A stretch of 64,000 nucleotides of DNA from Flavobacterium hungaricum. Lineage in GTDB: Bacteria > Bacteroidota > Bacteroidia > Flavobacteriales > Flavobacteriaceae. The DNA lies in assembly GCF_015182285.1 (NCBI RefSeq), contig NZ_PRDM01000001.1, forward strand, positions 868,001 through 932,000, given 5' to 3'. The position numbers were made by a program, and so were the translations under genes. Positions 17,702 to 26,740 of the stretch are shown here, piece by piece; the first letter of the stretch is position 1; every line of letters begins with the position of its first letter. The notes beneath the pieces were generated by a model. It saw only the letters and a program-made list of their open reading frames with translations, was not told the origin of the DNA and ran no database searches.

Positions 17702-19180
17702 ATGAAAAAGTTATATATATCACTTTTTGTACTTTCTGGATTGTTTGTGTCAGGATGTTCAGAGGATTTTTTAGAAGTAGATCAAACAAAAAACATACCG
17801 GCAGATCCTGCATTGGTTAATAGCGATGCAGGTGCAACCTCAATGGTTGATGCAATTTATAATATATTTTTATCTTGGGATATGTCTTCTTTTGCATGGA
17901 ACGGAGTTACCAGTATTATGACTGACGATGCAGACAAAGGATCAGATCCAGGAGATACAGGTACAGATAAAGATGTTCTGGATGCTTTAACTTTTAATTC
18001 TTCTACGCCATCATTCAGCAGTATTTGGAATTATAATTATGCAGGAATCAATAGAGCAAATCAGGCTTTAGCAATGTTACCAAAGCTTGATCAAGTAAGT
18101 CCATCTTTAAAAACAAGATTAGAAGGAGAAGCAAAATTTTTAAGAGCTTTTATGTATTTTACTTTGTTGAAAGGATATGGAGGAGTTCCAATTGTAGATC
18201 ATTTACCAATTCCTGGAAATCAAAATGACATAAACATGCAGTTGATCCGTAAAACTCCAGCGGAAGTTTATGCTTTTATCGAACAAGACTTAAATGACGC
18301 CGTGCAGGCATTACCATTAAAATCTTCATATAGTGGTTCTGATGTTGTACGTGCATCTCAAGGTTCAGCCTATGCTTTATTAGCGAAAGTTAATTTATAC
18401 CAGAAAAAATGGCAAAACGTGATTGACAATTGTGATAAAGTAACGGGTTACTCTTTGGTTTCAGATTACTCTTTACAGTATAAAAAAGAAGGAGAATTTG
18501 GTCCAGAATCTATCTTTGAAATTAATGGAATTGGAGGAACTTCTTCTCCAGGATACGGAATCGGAAATTATACAGTTTCTCAAGCGCCTAGAGGTGCTGG
18601 AGGATGGGGCTGGGGTTTCAACACACCTAGTCAAGGTTTAGCAGATGCATACGAAGCAGGAGATGTTAGAAGAGCGGCTACTATTATTTTTAGAGGTTCT
18701 ACTTTATATGACGGAACAGTTGTGGCAGCTACAGTTTCTAACCCAATGTACAATTATAAAGCGTATTCATCAGCTTTTTACAATCAAGAGTTTACAGATA
18801 CAAACCTGAGATATTTGCGTTATGCTGAAGTATTATTAATGAAAGCGGAAGCGTTAAATGAATTAGGACAAACTGCCGCTGCGATTCCTTTGATCAATCA
18901 GATTAGACACAGAGCTAATCTTGGCGACACTCCAGCAGTATCTCAAACAGATGTTAGAAAAGCAATCTATAAAGAAAGAAGATTAGAAATGGCTTTTGAG
19001 CATGACAGATGGTTTGATCTTGTAAGAACTGGTCAGGCTGAAGCAGCTATGAAAGCAGATGTAAGTCCAACTTTCCCTAACGGAAAAACTTTTATAGTTG
19101 GTAAACATGAGTTATACCCAATTCCAGCTACAGTTGTGCAGCAATCAGGAGGGATAACAGCTCAGAACCCTGGTTATTAA
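17702..19180 (+). CDS. SusD/RagB-type surface glycan-binding lipoprotein
   Basis: This 492-residue lipoprotein (LFVSGCSEDFLEVDQT; Cys at residue 19, followed by the acidic SED surface-export signal) is the lid of the SusC transporter and binds the oligosaccharide at the cell surface. The alpha-helical TPR-type scaffold is visible (NRANQALAMLPKL, GEAKFLRAFMYFTLLKGYGG, LAKVNLYQKKWQNVIDNCDK), and the C-terminal SusD signature is LRYAEVLLMKAEALNELGQT...INQIRHRANL, then YKERRLEMAFEHDRWFDLVR. It follows susC by 4 bp. A terminator-like hairpin after the stop may lower expression of the downstream enzymes relative to susCD. Confidence 0.96.
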   Translation: MKKLYISLFVLSGLFVSGCSEDFLEVDQTKNIPADPALVNSDAGATSMVDAIYNIFLSWDMSSFAWNGVTSIMTDDADKGSDPGDTGTDKDVLDALTFNSSTPSFSSIWNYNYAGINRANQALAMLPKLDQVSPSLKTRLEGEAKFLRAFMYFTLLKGYGGVPIVDHLPIPGNQNDINMQLIRKTPAEVYAFIEQDLNDAVQALPLKSSYSGSDVVRASQGSAYALLAKVNLYQKKWQNVIDNCDKVTGYSLVSDYSLQYKKEGEFGPESIFEINGIGGTSSPGYGIGNYTVSQAPRGAGGWGWGFNTPSQGLADAYEAGDVRRAATIIFRGSTLYDGTVVAATVSNPMYNYKAYSSAFYNQEFTDTNLRYLRYAEVLLMKAEALNELGQTAAAIPLINQIRHRANLGDTPAVSQTDVRKAIYKERRLEMAFEHDRWFDLVRTGQAEAAMKADVSPTFPNGKTFIVGKHELYPIPATVVQQSGGITAQNPGY

Positions 19181-19195
19181 TTAAAATCTTTTAAA

Positions 19196-19234
19196 AAAAT
19201 CACTTCCTTCAATCTGGAGGAAGTGATTTTAATT
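19196..19234 (+). terminator. Hairpin between susD and the GH144 gene
   Basis: AAAATCACTTCCT pairs with AGGAAGTGATTTT around a 9-nt loop, followed by T-rich sequence. It lies inside the PUL, 16 bp after susD, and could act as an attenuating (partial) terminator or a processing/stability hairpin that sets the susCD-to-enzyme ratio. Confidence 0.7.
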
Positions 19235-19256
19235 TCAATATAATAAAAACAAAGAC

Positions 19257-20624
19257 ATGATTAGATTTTCACTTTTAGTACTTTCATTTGCTTTTTTAAG
19301 CTGTGGTTCTAAGGAACAAAATCAAAATGAAGAGGATAATACAAAACCTTCTATAGAGAAATTAACAGATGAACAGCTTTTAGATGTTGTTCAAAAACAA
19401 ACTTTCAAATATTTCTGGGATTATGCTGAACCTAATTCAGGATTGGCAAGAGAACGTTACCATCCAGACGGAAATTATCCTGAAAATGATGCCAATATTG
19501 TAACAACAGGAGGTTCAGGATTTGGACTTATGGCTTTAGTTGCAGGAATAGACAGAGGTTATGTTTCTAAGGAAGAAGGTGTAAAAAGATTGGATAAAAT
19601 TGCAGATTTCCTTGCAAAAGCAGATCGCTTTCACGGAGCGTGGTCACACTGGATTGATGGAAATACCGGAAAGGTAAAACCTTTTGGGACTAAAGATAAT
19701 GGAGGAGATTTAGTCGAAACATCATTTTTAGTTTCAGGATTTATTACGGTTCGAGAATATCTTAAAACAGGTAATGAAAATGAGAAAGCCGTAGCGGCAA
19801 AATACGATGCACTTTGGAAAGGTGTTGATTGGCAATGGTATACCAATAACAAAAATGTACTGTATTGGCACTGGTCTCCAAGTTATGCATGGCAGATGAA
19901 TTTTCCTTTAGAAGGTTATAATGAATGTTTAATAACTTATGTCTTAGCAGCATCTTCGCCAACACATACAATTGATGCAAAAGCATATCACGAGGGATGG
20001 GCGAGAAGCGGTGCTATTGTTTCTTCAAAAACAAAATACAATTTACCTCTGATTTTAAAACATAATGGGGCTGAAGAATTTGGCGGGCCATTATTCTGGG
20101 CGCACTATTCTTATGTAGGTTTAGATCCAAATCAGTTGAGCGATAAATATGCTGACTATTGGAATTTAAATGTTAATCAGACGAAAATCAACTATCAGTA
20201 TTGTGTAGAAAATCCAAAAAATGGTTACAGTGCCGATTATTGGGGCTTAACCGCATCTTATTCTAGAAATCCTGACGGATCGATCGGTTACAATGCACAC
20301 ATGCCGAGTAATGATCAGGGAGTGATGTCTCCAACGGCTGCAATAAGCTCGATTGTTTATACACCAAAAGAATCTATGGCTGTAATTCGCAATTTATATG
20401 ATAATCACAAACAAGAAACGTGGGGTAACGCAGGTTTTTATGATGCTTTGAGTTTACAAAATAAATGGGTTGCAAAACGTTATTTAGCAATCGATCAGGG
20501 ACCAGAAGTAGTGATGATTGAAAATTACCGTTCAGGCTTATTATGGAAATTGTTCATGAATGCTCCTGAAGTAAAAGAAGGTTTAACAAAACTTGGATTT
20601 AAATCGGGTAAATACGGAATCTAA
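19257..20624 (+). CDS. GH144-type endo-beta-1,2-glucanase (glucoamylase-like lipoprotein)
   Basis: This 455-residue lipoprotein (LLVLSFAFLSCGSKEQNQ) belongs to the Glycoamylase-like family (PF10091, GH144). Characterised Bacteroidota members, such as the Chitinophaga enzyme, are endo-beta-1,2-glucanases that cut beta-1,2-glucan to sophoro-oligosaccharides. The (alpha/alpha)6 barrel signatures are clear: QTFKYFWDYAEPNSGLARER (about residues 44-63), TTGGSGFGLMALVAGIDRGY, DLVETSFLVSGFITVREYL, YGGPLFWAHYSYVGLDP-like EFGGPLFWAHYSYVGLDPN, NGYSADYWGLTASYSR, and the C-terminal IENYRSGLLWKLFM. The lipid anchor suggests it works at the surface or in the periplasm. The substrate is inferred from the family. 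The next gene begins 9 bp downstream. Confidence 0.85.
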   Translation: MIRFSLLVLSFAFLSCGSKEQNQNEEDNTKPSIEKLTDEQLLDVVQKQTFKYFWDYAEPNSGLARERYHPDGNYPENDANIVTTGGSGFGLMALVAGIDRGYVSKEEGVKRLDKIADFLAKADRFHGAWSHWIDGNTGKVKPFGTKDNGGDLVETSFLVSGFITVREYLKTGNENEKAVAAKYDALWKGVDWQWYTNNKNVLYWHWSPSYAWQMNFPLEGYNECLITYVLAASSPTHTIDAKAYHEGWARSGAIVSSKTKYNLPLILKHNGAEEFGGPLFWAHYSYVGLDPNQLSDKYADYWNLNVNQTKINYQYCVENPKNGYSADYWGLTASYSRNPDGSIGYNAHMPSNDQGVMSPTAAISSIVYTPKESMAVIRNLYDNHKQETWGNAGFYDALSLQNKWVAKRYLAIDQGPEVVMIENYRSGLLWKLFMNAPEVKEGLTKLGFKSGKYGI

Positions 20625-20632
20625 ATTTTAAA

Positions 20633-21346
20633 ATGAAAAAGAAACTATTCTTCTTAATGTTGCTTTTTTCTGGTTTTGGTTTTGCTCAGACTGAGACAAC
20701 AGGAAAAATAAAAACAGTTGTGATGAGCAATTTTGAATTAGGTTATGTCTTGCACAAACCTATGAATACAAAAGAAAAAAAGCCATTAATTGTTTTTATT
20801 TCTGGAGACGGAGAAAAAGGAACCGATTTAGAGAAAGTCAAAATTAACGGTCCTTTAAAATACTTAAAAACTCATGCATTAGACGCATATGTTTTGGCTC
20901 CTCAATGTAAAGAAGATGAAAATTGGGATATAGAATCGATTTATCAATTGATTTTAAAAATCCAAAAAGAAAATAAAATAGATGCTGACAGAATTTACGT
21001 TACAGGCTTAAGTTCTGGAGGCTGGGCAGCTTGGAATTTGGCTTTTTCACATCCTGATCTATTTGCCGCAAACGTACCTGTTGCTGGTTTTGTAGATTTA
21101 ATTGAATTAGAAAAAACTTGTGAAATAGCCAATATTCCAACGCGAATTTTTCATGGACTGCTCGACGATGTAGTAAATGTTAAATATGCAATAACGATTT
21201 ACAAAGAATTAAAAAAATGCAATGCCAAAGATGTGCAGTTAACCATTTTTGATGATGCAAATCATGACAGCTGGACGAGAGTGTATGACAACGCAGCAAT
21301 CTATGACTGGATGTTACAGCAGAGAAAAACAAAAACAAATCAATAA
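20633..21346 (+). CDS. Secreted alpha/beta-hydrolase (esterase/prolyl-oligopeptidase-like)
   Basis: This 237-residue exported protein (signal peptide MKKKLFFLMLLFSGFGFAQ) has an alpha/beta-hydrolase fold: strand PLIVFISGDG, nucleophile elbow YVTGLSSGGWAAWNLAF with Ser127 in GLSSG, the acid in HGLLDDVVNV, and the histidine in FDDANHDSW. It resembles the dienelactone-hydrolase/feruloyl-esterase-like phospholipase group often found in polysaccharide loci. It lies between the GH144 and GH3 genes. An attractive role is removal of acyl (succinyl or acetyl) groups from the glucan, but the substrate cannot be read from sequence. Confidence 0.75.
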   Translation: MKKKLFFLMLLFSGFGFAQTETTGKIKTVVMSNFELGYVLHKPMNTKEKKPLIVFISGDGEKGTDLEKVKINGPLKYLKTHALDAYVLAPQCKEDENWDIESIYQLILKIQKENKIDADRIYVTGLSSGGWAAWNLAFSHPDLFAANVPVAGFVDLIELEKTCEIANIPTRIFHGLLDDVVNVKYAITIYKELKKCNAKDVQLTIFDDANHDSWTRVYDNAAIYDWMLQQRKTKTNQ

Positions 21347-21356
21347 ATTATAATGA

Positions 21357-21400
21357 AATCGCTTTGATTCCAAATTAAAGTAAAATCAAGAAAAGCGATT
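21357..21400 (+). other. Intercistronic hairpin within the PUL
   Basis: AATCGCTT (21357-21364) pairs with AAGCGATT (21393-21400), helped by a GATT/AATC extension with bulges. No T-run follows, so it is more likely an mRNA processing or stability element than a terminator. It separates the esterase and GH3 genes. Confidence 0.45.
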
Positions 21401-21429
21401 CCTGTTACATTAAAACAAACACTAAAAAC

Positions 21430-23730
21430 ATGAAAAACAAATTAGTCTTACTTTTTTTAGGATGTGCTGTTTTGGGTTATGCTCAGAAGAAAACGACTAA
21501 AAATACAGTGAAAATTAAACCAAAGTCTGAATTTGTGGCGGAATTAATGTCAAAAATGACTTTAGACGAGAAATTGGGTCAGTTAAACCTGCCGACATCT
21601 GGTGATATTACCACAGGGCAGGCAAACAGCTCAAATGTGGCAAAAAATATTGCTGAAGGTAAAGTGGGAGGTTTGTTCAACATTAAATCTGTTCAAAAGA
21701 TTAAGGAAGTACAAAAAATTGCAGTTGAACAAAGCCGATTAAAAATTCCATTACTGTTTGGTATGGACGTTATTCACGGTTACGAAACTACATTCCCAAT
21801 TCCATTAGGATTATCTTGTACGTGGGACATGGGCTTAATTGAAAGAAGTGCGCAGATTGCAGCCCAGGAAGCAAGTGCAGACGGAATCAACTGGACTTTC
21901 TCTCCAATGGTTGATATCTCTCGTGATCCAAGATGGGGAAGAGTTTCTGAAGGTTCAGGTGAAGATCCTTATTTAGGAAGCCAGATTGCAAAAGCAATGG
22001 TTAATGGATACCAGCAGCGTGATCTTTCTAAAAACAATTCGATTTTAGCTTGTGTAAAACACTTTGCATTATACGGAGCACCAGAAGGCGGACGTGATTA
22101 CAATACAGTTGATATGAGTCATATTAGAATGTTCAACGATTATTTTCCTCCTTACAAAGCAGCTGTTGATGCTGGTGTAGGTTCTGTAATGGCTTCGTTC
22201 AACGAAGTTGACGGAATTCCTGCAACAGGAAACAAATGGTTGATGACTGATGTTTTAAGAAAACAATGGGGCTTTAAAGGTTTTGTAGTAACCGATTTTA
22301 CTGGAATTCCAGAAATGATCGAACACGGAATGGGTAATCTTCAAGATGTTTCGGCTTTAGCATTAAATGCAGGAGTTGAAATGGATATGGTTGGAGAAGG
22401 TTTCTTAGGTACTTTAAAAAAATCTTTGGATGAAAAAAGAGTAACTATGGCAACAATTGATAATGCTGTTAAACTTATTTTGGAAGCAAAATACGATTTA
22501 GGTTTATTTCAGGATCCATACAAATATTGCGACGAAAAAAGAGCGAAAACAGAAATCTTTACTGCAGCAAGCAGAAAAGAGGCACGTCAGATTGCAGCAC
22601 AATCACTGGTTTTATTAAAAAATCAAAACCAGCTTTTACCTCTTAAAAAATCGGGTACAATTGCACTTATCGGACCATTAGCAGATGCTAAAGAAAACAT
22701 GCCGGGAACTTGGTCTGTAGCGACTAAAATGGAAAATGCAGTTTCATTATTGGCTGGGATCAAAGAAGTTGCAGGAAAAGGAACTAAAGTTTTGTATGCA
22801 AAAGGAAGCAACTTAGATTATGATGAAACTTTTGAAACTAATGCAACCATGTTTGGTAAAACGTTACACCGTGATGCACGTTCAAAAGAAGAATTATTAG
22901 CAGAAGCTTTAAAAGTGGCGAATCAGTCTGATGTTATTGTGGCAGCTCTTGGAGAATCTGCAGAAATGAGCGGAGAATCTAGCAGCCGTACAAATCTTGA
23001 AATTCCACAAGCACAAAAAGATTTATTAAATGCTTTATTAAAAACAGGAAAACCTGTTGTTTTAGTATTGTTTGACGGACGTCCTTTGGTAATTACGGAC
23101 GAAGAAAAAACAGTTCCTGCAATTTTAAATGCTTGGTTCGCTGGTACAGAAGCAGGTTACGCAATTGCTGATGTTTTATTTGGAGATGTAAACCCTTCTG
23201 GGAAATTAACATCAACTTTCCCAAGAAGCGTTGGTCAGCTGCCAATTTATTACGCACACAAAAATACAGGAAGACCACTTTCTAATACAGAAGGAAAATT
23301 CGAAAAATTCAGATCAAACTATATTGACGAAAGAAACGAGCCATTATTTCCATTCGGTTTTGGATTAAGTTACACAACTTTTGATTATTCAAACTTGAAA
23401 ATTTCTGCTGATAAAATGAATTTCTCAGGAAAATTAAAAGTAACAGTTGATGTAACCAACACAGGAAATTTTGACGGAAAAGAAACCGTTCAATTATACA
23501 TTAGAGACTTAGTTGGATCTGTAACAAGACCAGTTAGAGAATTAAAAGGTTTCCAAAAAATAACACTTAAAAAAGGTGAAAAACAAACCGTAAGTTTTGA
23601 CATTACGGTTGAAGATTTAAAATTTTATAACTCTGACTTACAATTTATTGCAGAGCCTGGACAGTTTGATATTTTCGTTGGAGGAAATTCAGCTGCCGAC
23701 AAGAAAGTTAGTTTTGAATTAACTAAATAG
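21430..23730 (+). CDS. GH3 beta-glucosidase (BglX-like)
   Basis: This 766-residue exported enzyme (signal peptide MKNKLVLLFLGCAVLGYAQ) is a three-domain GH3: a TIM barrel (about residues 40-350; IPLLFGMDVIHGYETTFPIP, WTFSPMVDISRDPRWGRVSE), an (alpha/beta)6 sandwich (about 385-600) and a C-terminal fibronectin-III-like domain (about 660-766; VTVDVTNTGNFDGKETVQLY). The nucleophile is Asp289 in GFVVTDFTG. GH3 exo-enzymes release glucose from the non-reducing ends; in beta-1,2-glucan loci of Bacteroides a GH3 enzyme acts on sophoro-oligosaccharides. That specificity is inferred from the GH144 neighbour. Confidence 0.93.
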   Translation: MKNKLVLLFLGCAVLGYAQKKTTKNTVKIKPKSEFVAELMSKMTLDEKLGQLNLPTSGDITTGQANSSNVAKNIAEGKVGGLFNIKSVQKIKEVQKIAVEQSRLKIPLLFGMDVIHGYETTFPIPLGLSCTWDMGLIERSAQIAAQEASADGINWTFSPMVDISRDPRWGRVSEGSGEDPYLGSQIAKAMVNGYQQRDLSKNNSILACVKHFALYGAPEGGRDYNTVDMSHIRMFNDYFPPYKAAVDAGVGSVMASFNEVDGIPATGNKWLMTDVLRKQWGFKGFVVTDFTGIPEMIEHGMGNLQDVSALALNAGVEMDMVGEGFLGTLKKSLDEKRVTMATIDNAVKLILEAKYDLGLFQDPYKYCDEKRAKTEIFTAASRKEARQIAAQSLVLLKNQNQLLPLKKSGTIALIGPLADAKENMPGTWSVATKMENAVSLLAGIKEVAGKGTKVLYAKGSNLDYDETFETNATMFGKTLHRDARSKEELLAEALKVANQSDVIVAALGESAEMSGESSSRTNLEIPQAQKDLLNALLKTGKPVVLVLFDGRPLVITDEEKTVPAILNAWFAGTEAGYAIADVLFGDVNPSGKLTSTFPRSVGQLPIYYAHKNTGRPLSNTEGKFEKFRSNYIDERNEPLFPFGFGLSYTTFDYSNLKISADKMNFSGKLKVTVDVTNTGNFDGKETVQLYIRDLVGSVTRPVRELKGFQKITLKKGEKQTVSFDITVEDLKFYNSDLQFIAEPGQFDIFVGGNSAADKKVSFELTK

Positions 23731-23751
23731 TTGGTTTATTGGTTAGTAATT

Positions 23752-23784
23752 AGCCCTTCGTTCTGGTTGACGAAGGGCTTTTTT
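23752..23784 (+). terminator. Terminator after the GH3 gene
   Basis: AGCCCTTCGT pairs with ACGAAGGGCT around TCTGGTTG, followed by T6. It closes the susC-to-GH3 unit, so the phosphodiesterase and GH43-like genes may have a separate promoter or depend on read-through. Confidence 0.85.
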
Positions 23785-23840
23785 ACTAAAATTAAAACCG
23801 TAATATATTATTCTGCAATAATTATCAAACCAAATGTATT

Positions 23841-24620
23841 ATGAATACTTTTAAAATAGTTCGTTTTGGCTCCTTTTTACTAACTGCAGTTTTGTTTTCA
23901 TCTTGTTGTACACAAAATGGAATAGTAGCTCACAGAGGTGCGTGGAAAAAAAACAATCTTCCCGAAAATTCTATTGCAGCGCTTAGACATGCAATTGATT
24001 TAAAACTTCCAGGTTCAGAATTTGATGTTTGGCGTACCGCAGATGATTCTCTTGTAATCAATCATGACGCACATTATAACAAACTGCTGATTGAGCATAC
24101 AAATTATGCAGATCTGATAAAGTTTAAACTATCGAATGGCGAAAAACTGCCTACTTTACACGAATACATCTCAGAAGGAATTAAAAATAACAAACATACT
24201 TTGTTGGTCTGCGAAATTAAGCCTTCGGAAGTCAGTAAAGAAAGAGGAAAAGAAACAGCCGTAAAAGCGGTTGCAGTTATTAAAAAACTGAAAGCCGATA
24301 AAAATACTTGTTACATTAGTTTTGATTATGACATCTTAAAACAAATTAGAGCTATAGACGCCAAAACTTCACTGCAATATCTAGAAGGAAATAAAACTCC
24401 AAAAGAAGTAAAAACAGATAATATTAATGGCGTTGACTATCATTATTCTGTCTTTAAAAAACATCCAGAATGGATTAAAGAAGCAAAAGAAAACAAAGTA
24501 ATTCTAAATGCTTGGACAGTAAATGAAGCAGCAGATATGGATTGGATTATTGAACAGAAATTCAATTATATCACAACAAATGAACCTGAACTTTTAAAAG
24601 AACGATTACAGAAGAAATAA
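23841..24620 (+). CDS. Glycerophosphodiester phosphodiesterase, exported
   Basis: This 259-residue GDPD-family TIM barrel hydrolyses glycerophosphodiesters to sn-glycerol-3-phosphate (or glycerol) and an alcohol. The catalytic and metal residues are in place: His31-Arg32 in VAHRGAW, Glu60 and Asp62 in SEFDVW, His75 in VINHDAHYN. The C-terminal barrel repeats are AWTVNEAADMDWIIEQKFNY and ITTNEPELL. The N-terminus (LLTAVLFSSCCTQNG) is a signal with a lipobox-like cysteine at 22 or 23. Its place in a beta-1,2-glucan locus is notable because osmoregulated periplasmic glucans of Proteobacteria carry phosphoglycerol; this enzyme could strip it. The alternative is general phospholipid head-group scavenging. 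Confidence 0.92.
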   Translation: MNTFKIVRFGSFLLTAVLFSSCCTQNGIVAHRGAWKKNNLPENSIAALRHAIDLKLPGSEFDVWRTADDSLVINHDAHYNKLLIEHTNYADLIKFKLSNGEKLPTLHEYISEGIKNNKHTLLVCEIKPSEVSKERGKETAVKAVAVIKKLKADKNTCYISFDYDILKQIRAIDAKTSLQYLEGNKTPKEVKTDNINGVDYHYSVFKKHPEWIKEAKENKVILNAWTVNEAADMDWIIEQKFNYITTNEPELLKERLQKK

Positions 24621-24651
24621 TTCTTTTAAATCTTCCAAACAAAATCAAATC

Positions 24652-26574
24652 ATGAAAAAAATATATACACATCTGACTGTTCCAGTTTTGTTATTGATCC
24701 TTTTCAGTAACTCTATTCTGGCTCAAAATGCAATTGGCAAAACAGAGTGGTTTGACCCCGGTAAACCAGCCAGAACTTATTGTAATCCGATTAATATCGG
24801 TTATAATTATACCACTCACAATCACAACAGAATTCCCGAATCTCGCCGTTCCAGCGCAGATCCTGTTATCATTACCTACAAAGGCGAATATTATTTGTTT
24901 GCAACCAATCAAGCAGGTTTCTTTTGGAGTAAAGACATGTCAGACTGGAACTTTGTTTACGGAAGTTTTCAGAGAGAACCTGGTGACGACGATCAATGTG
25001 CTCCAGCGGCTTGGGTTGTAAATGATACTTTGTTTTATGTGGGCTCAACTTGGAAGAGAGACCATCCTATCTGGAAAACAGCCGATCCAAAATCAGGAAG
25101 ATGGACAAGACACGTAGACAAAGCAATGCTGCCAACTTGGGATCCTGCCATTTTTCAGGACGATGATAAAAAAGTTTACATGTACTACGGATCAAGCGGC
25201 AAATTACCGCTCGTTGGTGTTGAGGTAGATTACAATACATGGCTTCCAAAAGGAAATCAAGCTGATTATGCGCAATTGTACAGAGCCACAGAAGTTGAAG
25301 ACATTCAGCGTCCGTACGGGCAGATTAAAGAAGTTGCTGTTTTAGAACCTTCAGAGCATGGCTGGGAACGTTTTGGACCAAATAATGATATGGAACCTGC
25401 GCCTTGGGGAAATTTTATCGAGGGAGCCTGGATGACCAAACACAACGGAAAATATTACATGCAGTATGGCGCGCCTGCGACCGAATTTAAAGGATATGCC
25501 AATGGTGTTCATGTAGGAGACAATCCGTTAGGGCCGTTTACCTACCAAAAACACAACCCAATGTCTTATAAACCGGGCGGATTTGTAATTGGAGCTGGGC
25601 ACGGAAATACTTTTGCAGATAACTATGGTAATTATTGGAATACTGGAACTTGTAAAATATCTATTAAAGACCGTTTTGAGCGTCGTATCGATATGTTTCC
25701 GGCAGGATTTGACAAAGACGATGTTATGTATTCTATAACCTCTTATGGAGATTTCCCGATCGTATTGCCGACTGCAGCAAGAAATCAGGAAAATGGCGCT
25801 TCATCAGGATGGATGTTACTTTCTTATAAAAAAACAGTAACCGTTTCTTCTTCAGAAGAATGTATGGAAGTAGAAACCCATAGAATGGATAACGGAGGTA
25901 AAAAAGTATATGAGAAATTCTGTTATGGAGCCGAAAATTTGACAGATGAAAATATTCAAACCTATTGGTCAGCTAAAACTGCAAATCCGGGAGAATGGCT
26001 TCAAATGGATTTAGGACGAAAAATGCAGATTAATGCTTTACAGATTAATTATGCAGATCATAAAGCTACACAGTATAATAAAGCGATGGATATATATTAT
26101 CAATATAAAATATTCATGTCTGACGATGCTGTAAATTGGAAATTGGTAGTAGATAAATCTCGAAACGATAAAGATGCTCCTCACGATTATGTGGAGCTTT
26201 CAAAACCAATTGAAGCCAGATACATCAAAATGGAAAACATTCACAATGCTTCGGGCTTATTTGCTATTTCAGATTTTAGAGTATTTGGAAATGGACTACA
26301 GGCAAAACCAAAAGCAGTTGCGGCTTTTAAAGTGGATCGCAGCAAAACAGATTCTCGTAACGCCATGATTTCTTGGAAGAAACAAACTGATGCTGTAGGT
26401 TATCATATTTATTACGGAATTGCGCCTGATAAATTATACAACAGTATTATGGTTTATGGAGACACTGCATACGATTTTAGAGGTTTGGATAAAGGAACAA
26501 AATACTTCTTTACCATTGAAGCTTTTAATGAAAATGGCATTGGAACAAAAAATAAGATTATTGAAGTAAAATAG
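24652..26574 (+). CDS. GH43-like glycoside hydrolase with discoidin and fibronectin-III domains
   Basis: This 640-residue exported protein (signal peptide ending ILAQN) has an N-terminal five-bladed propeller of the GH43/GH117 clan. The likely catalytic triad is Asp70 (SSADPVI), Asp164 (TWDPAIFQDDD) and Glu257 (NFIEGAWMTKHNGKYYMQYG). It is followed by a discoidin (F5/8 type C) carbohydrate-binding-like domain (about residues 425-550; GAENLTDENIQTYWSAK, EARYIKMENIHN) and a fibronectin-III domain (about 560-640; YHIYYGIAPDKLYN). The subfamily and substrate are not determinable by eye. Adjacency (31 bp after the phosphodiesterase) suggests it removes a further sugar substituent from the same glycan. 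Confidence 0.8.
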   Translation: MKKIYTHLTVPVLLLILFSNSILAQNAIGKTEWFDPGKPARTYCNPINIGYNYTTHNHNRIPESRRSSADPVIITYKGEYYLFATNQAGFFWSKDMSDWNFVYGSFQREPGDDDQCAPAAWVVNDTLFYVGSTWKRDHPIWKTADPKSGRWTRHVDKAMLPTWDPAIFQDDDKKVYMYYGSSGKLPLVGVEVDYNTWLPKGNQADYAQLYRATEVEDIQRPYGQIKEVAVLEPSEHGWERFGPNNDMEPAPWGNFIEGAWMTKHNGKYYMQYGAPATEFKGYANGVHVGDNPLGPFTYQKHNPMSYKPGGFVIGAGHGNTFADNYGNYWNTGTCKISIKDRFERRIDMFPAGFDKDDVMYSITSYGDFPIVLPTAARNQENGASSGWMLLSYKKTVTVSSSEECMEVETHRMDNGGKKVYEKFCYGAENLTDENIQTYWSAKTANPGEWLQMDLGRKMQINALQINYADHKATQYNKAMDIYYQYKIFMSDDAVNWKLVVDKSRNDKDAPHDYVELSKPIEARYIKMENIHNASGLFAISDFRVFGNGLQAKPKAVAAFKVDRSKTDSRNAMISWKKQTDAVGYHIYYGIAPDKLYNSIMVYGDTAYDFRGLDKGTKYFFTIEAFNENGIGTKNKIIEVK

Positions 26575-26596
26575 TTTTATTTTAATGAAATCATAA

Positions 26597-26642
26597 AAAC
26601 TCTAATTATAAACTAACAGGTTTGTAATTAGAGTTTTTTTTT
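26597..26642 (+). terminator. Terminator at the end of the PUL
   Basis: AAACTCTAATTA pairs with TAATTAGAGTTT around a 16-nt loop, followed by a run of T. It marks the downstream limit of the carbohydrate locus. Confidence 0.8.
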
Positions 26643-26740
26643 GAGAAAGGATATGCAAAAACGCTGACAATTCTGTAGAATTTTTGTTTCTTTGTGAAAT
26701 AAGCCAAGAAATTGGAAAAACCCAAAATGCTAAAAAAACT

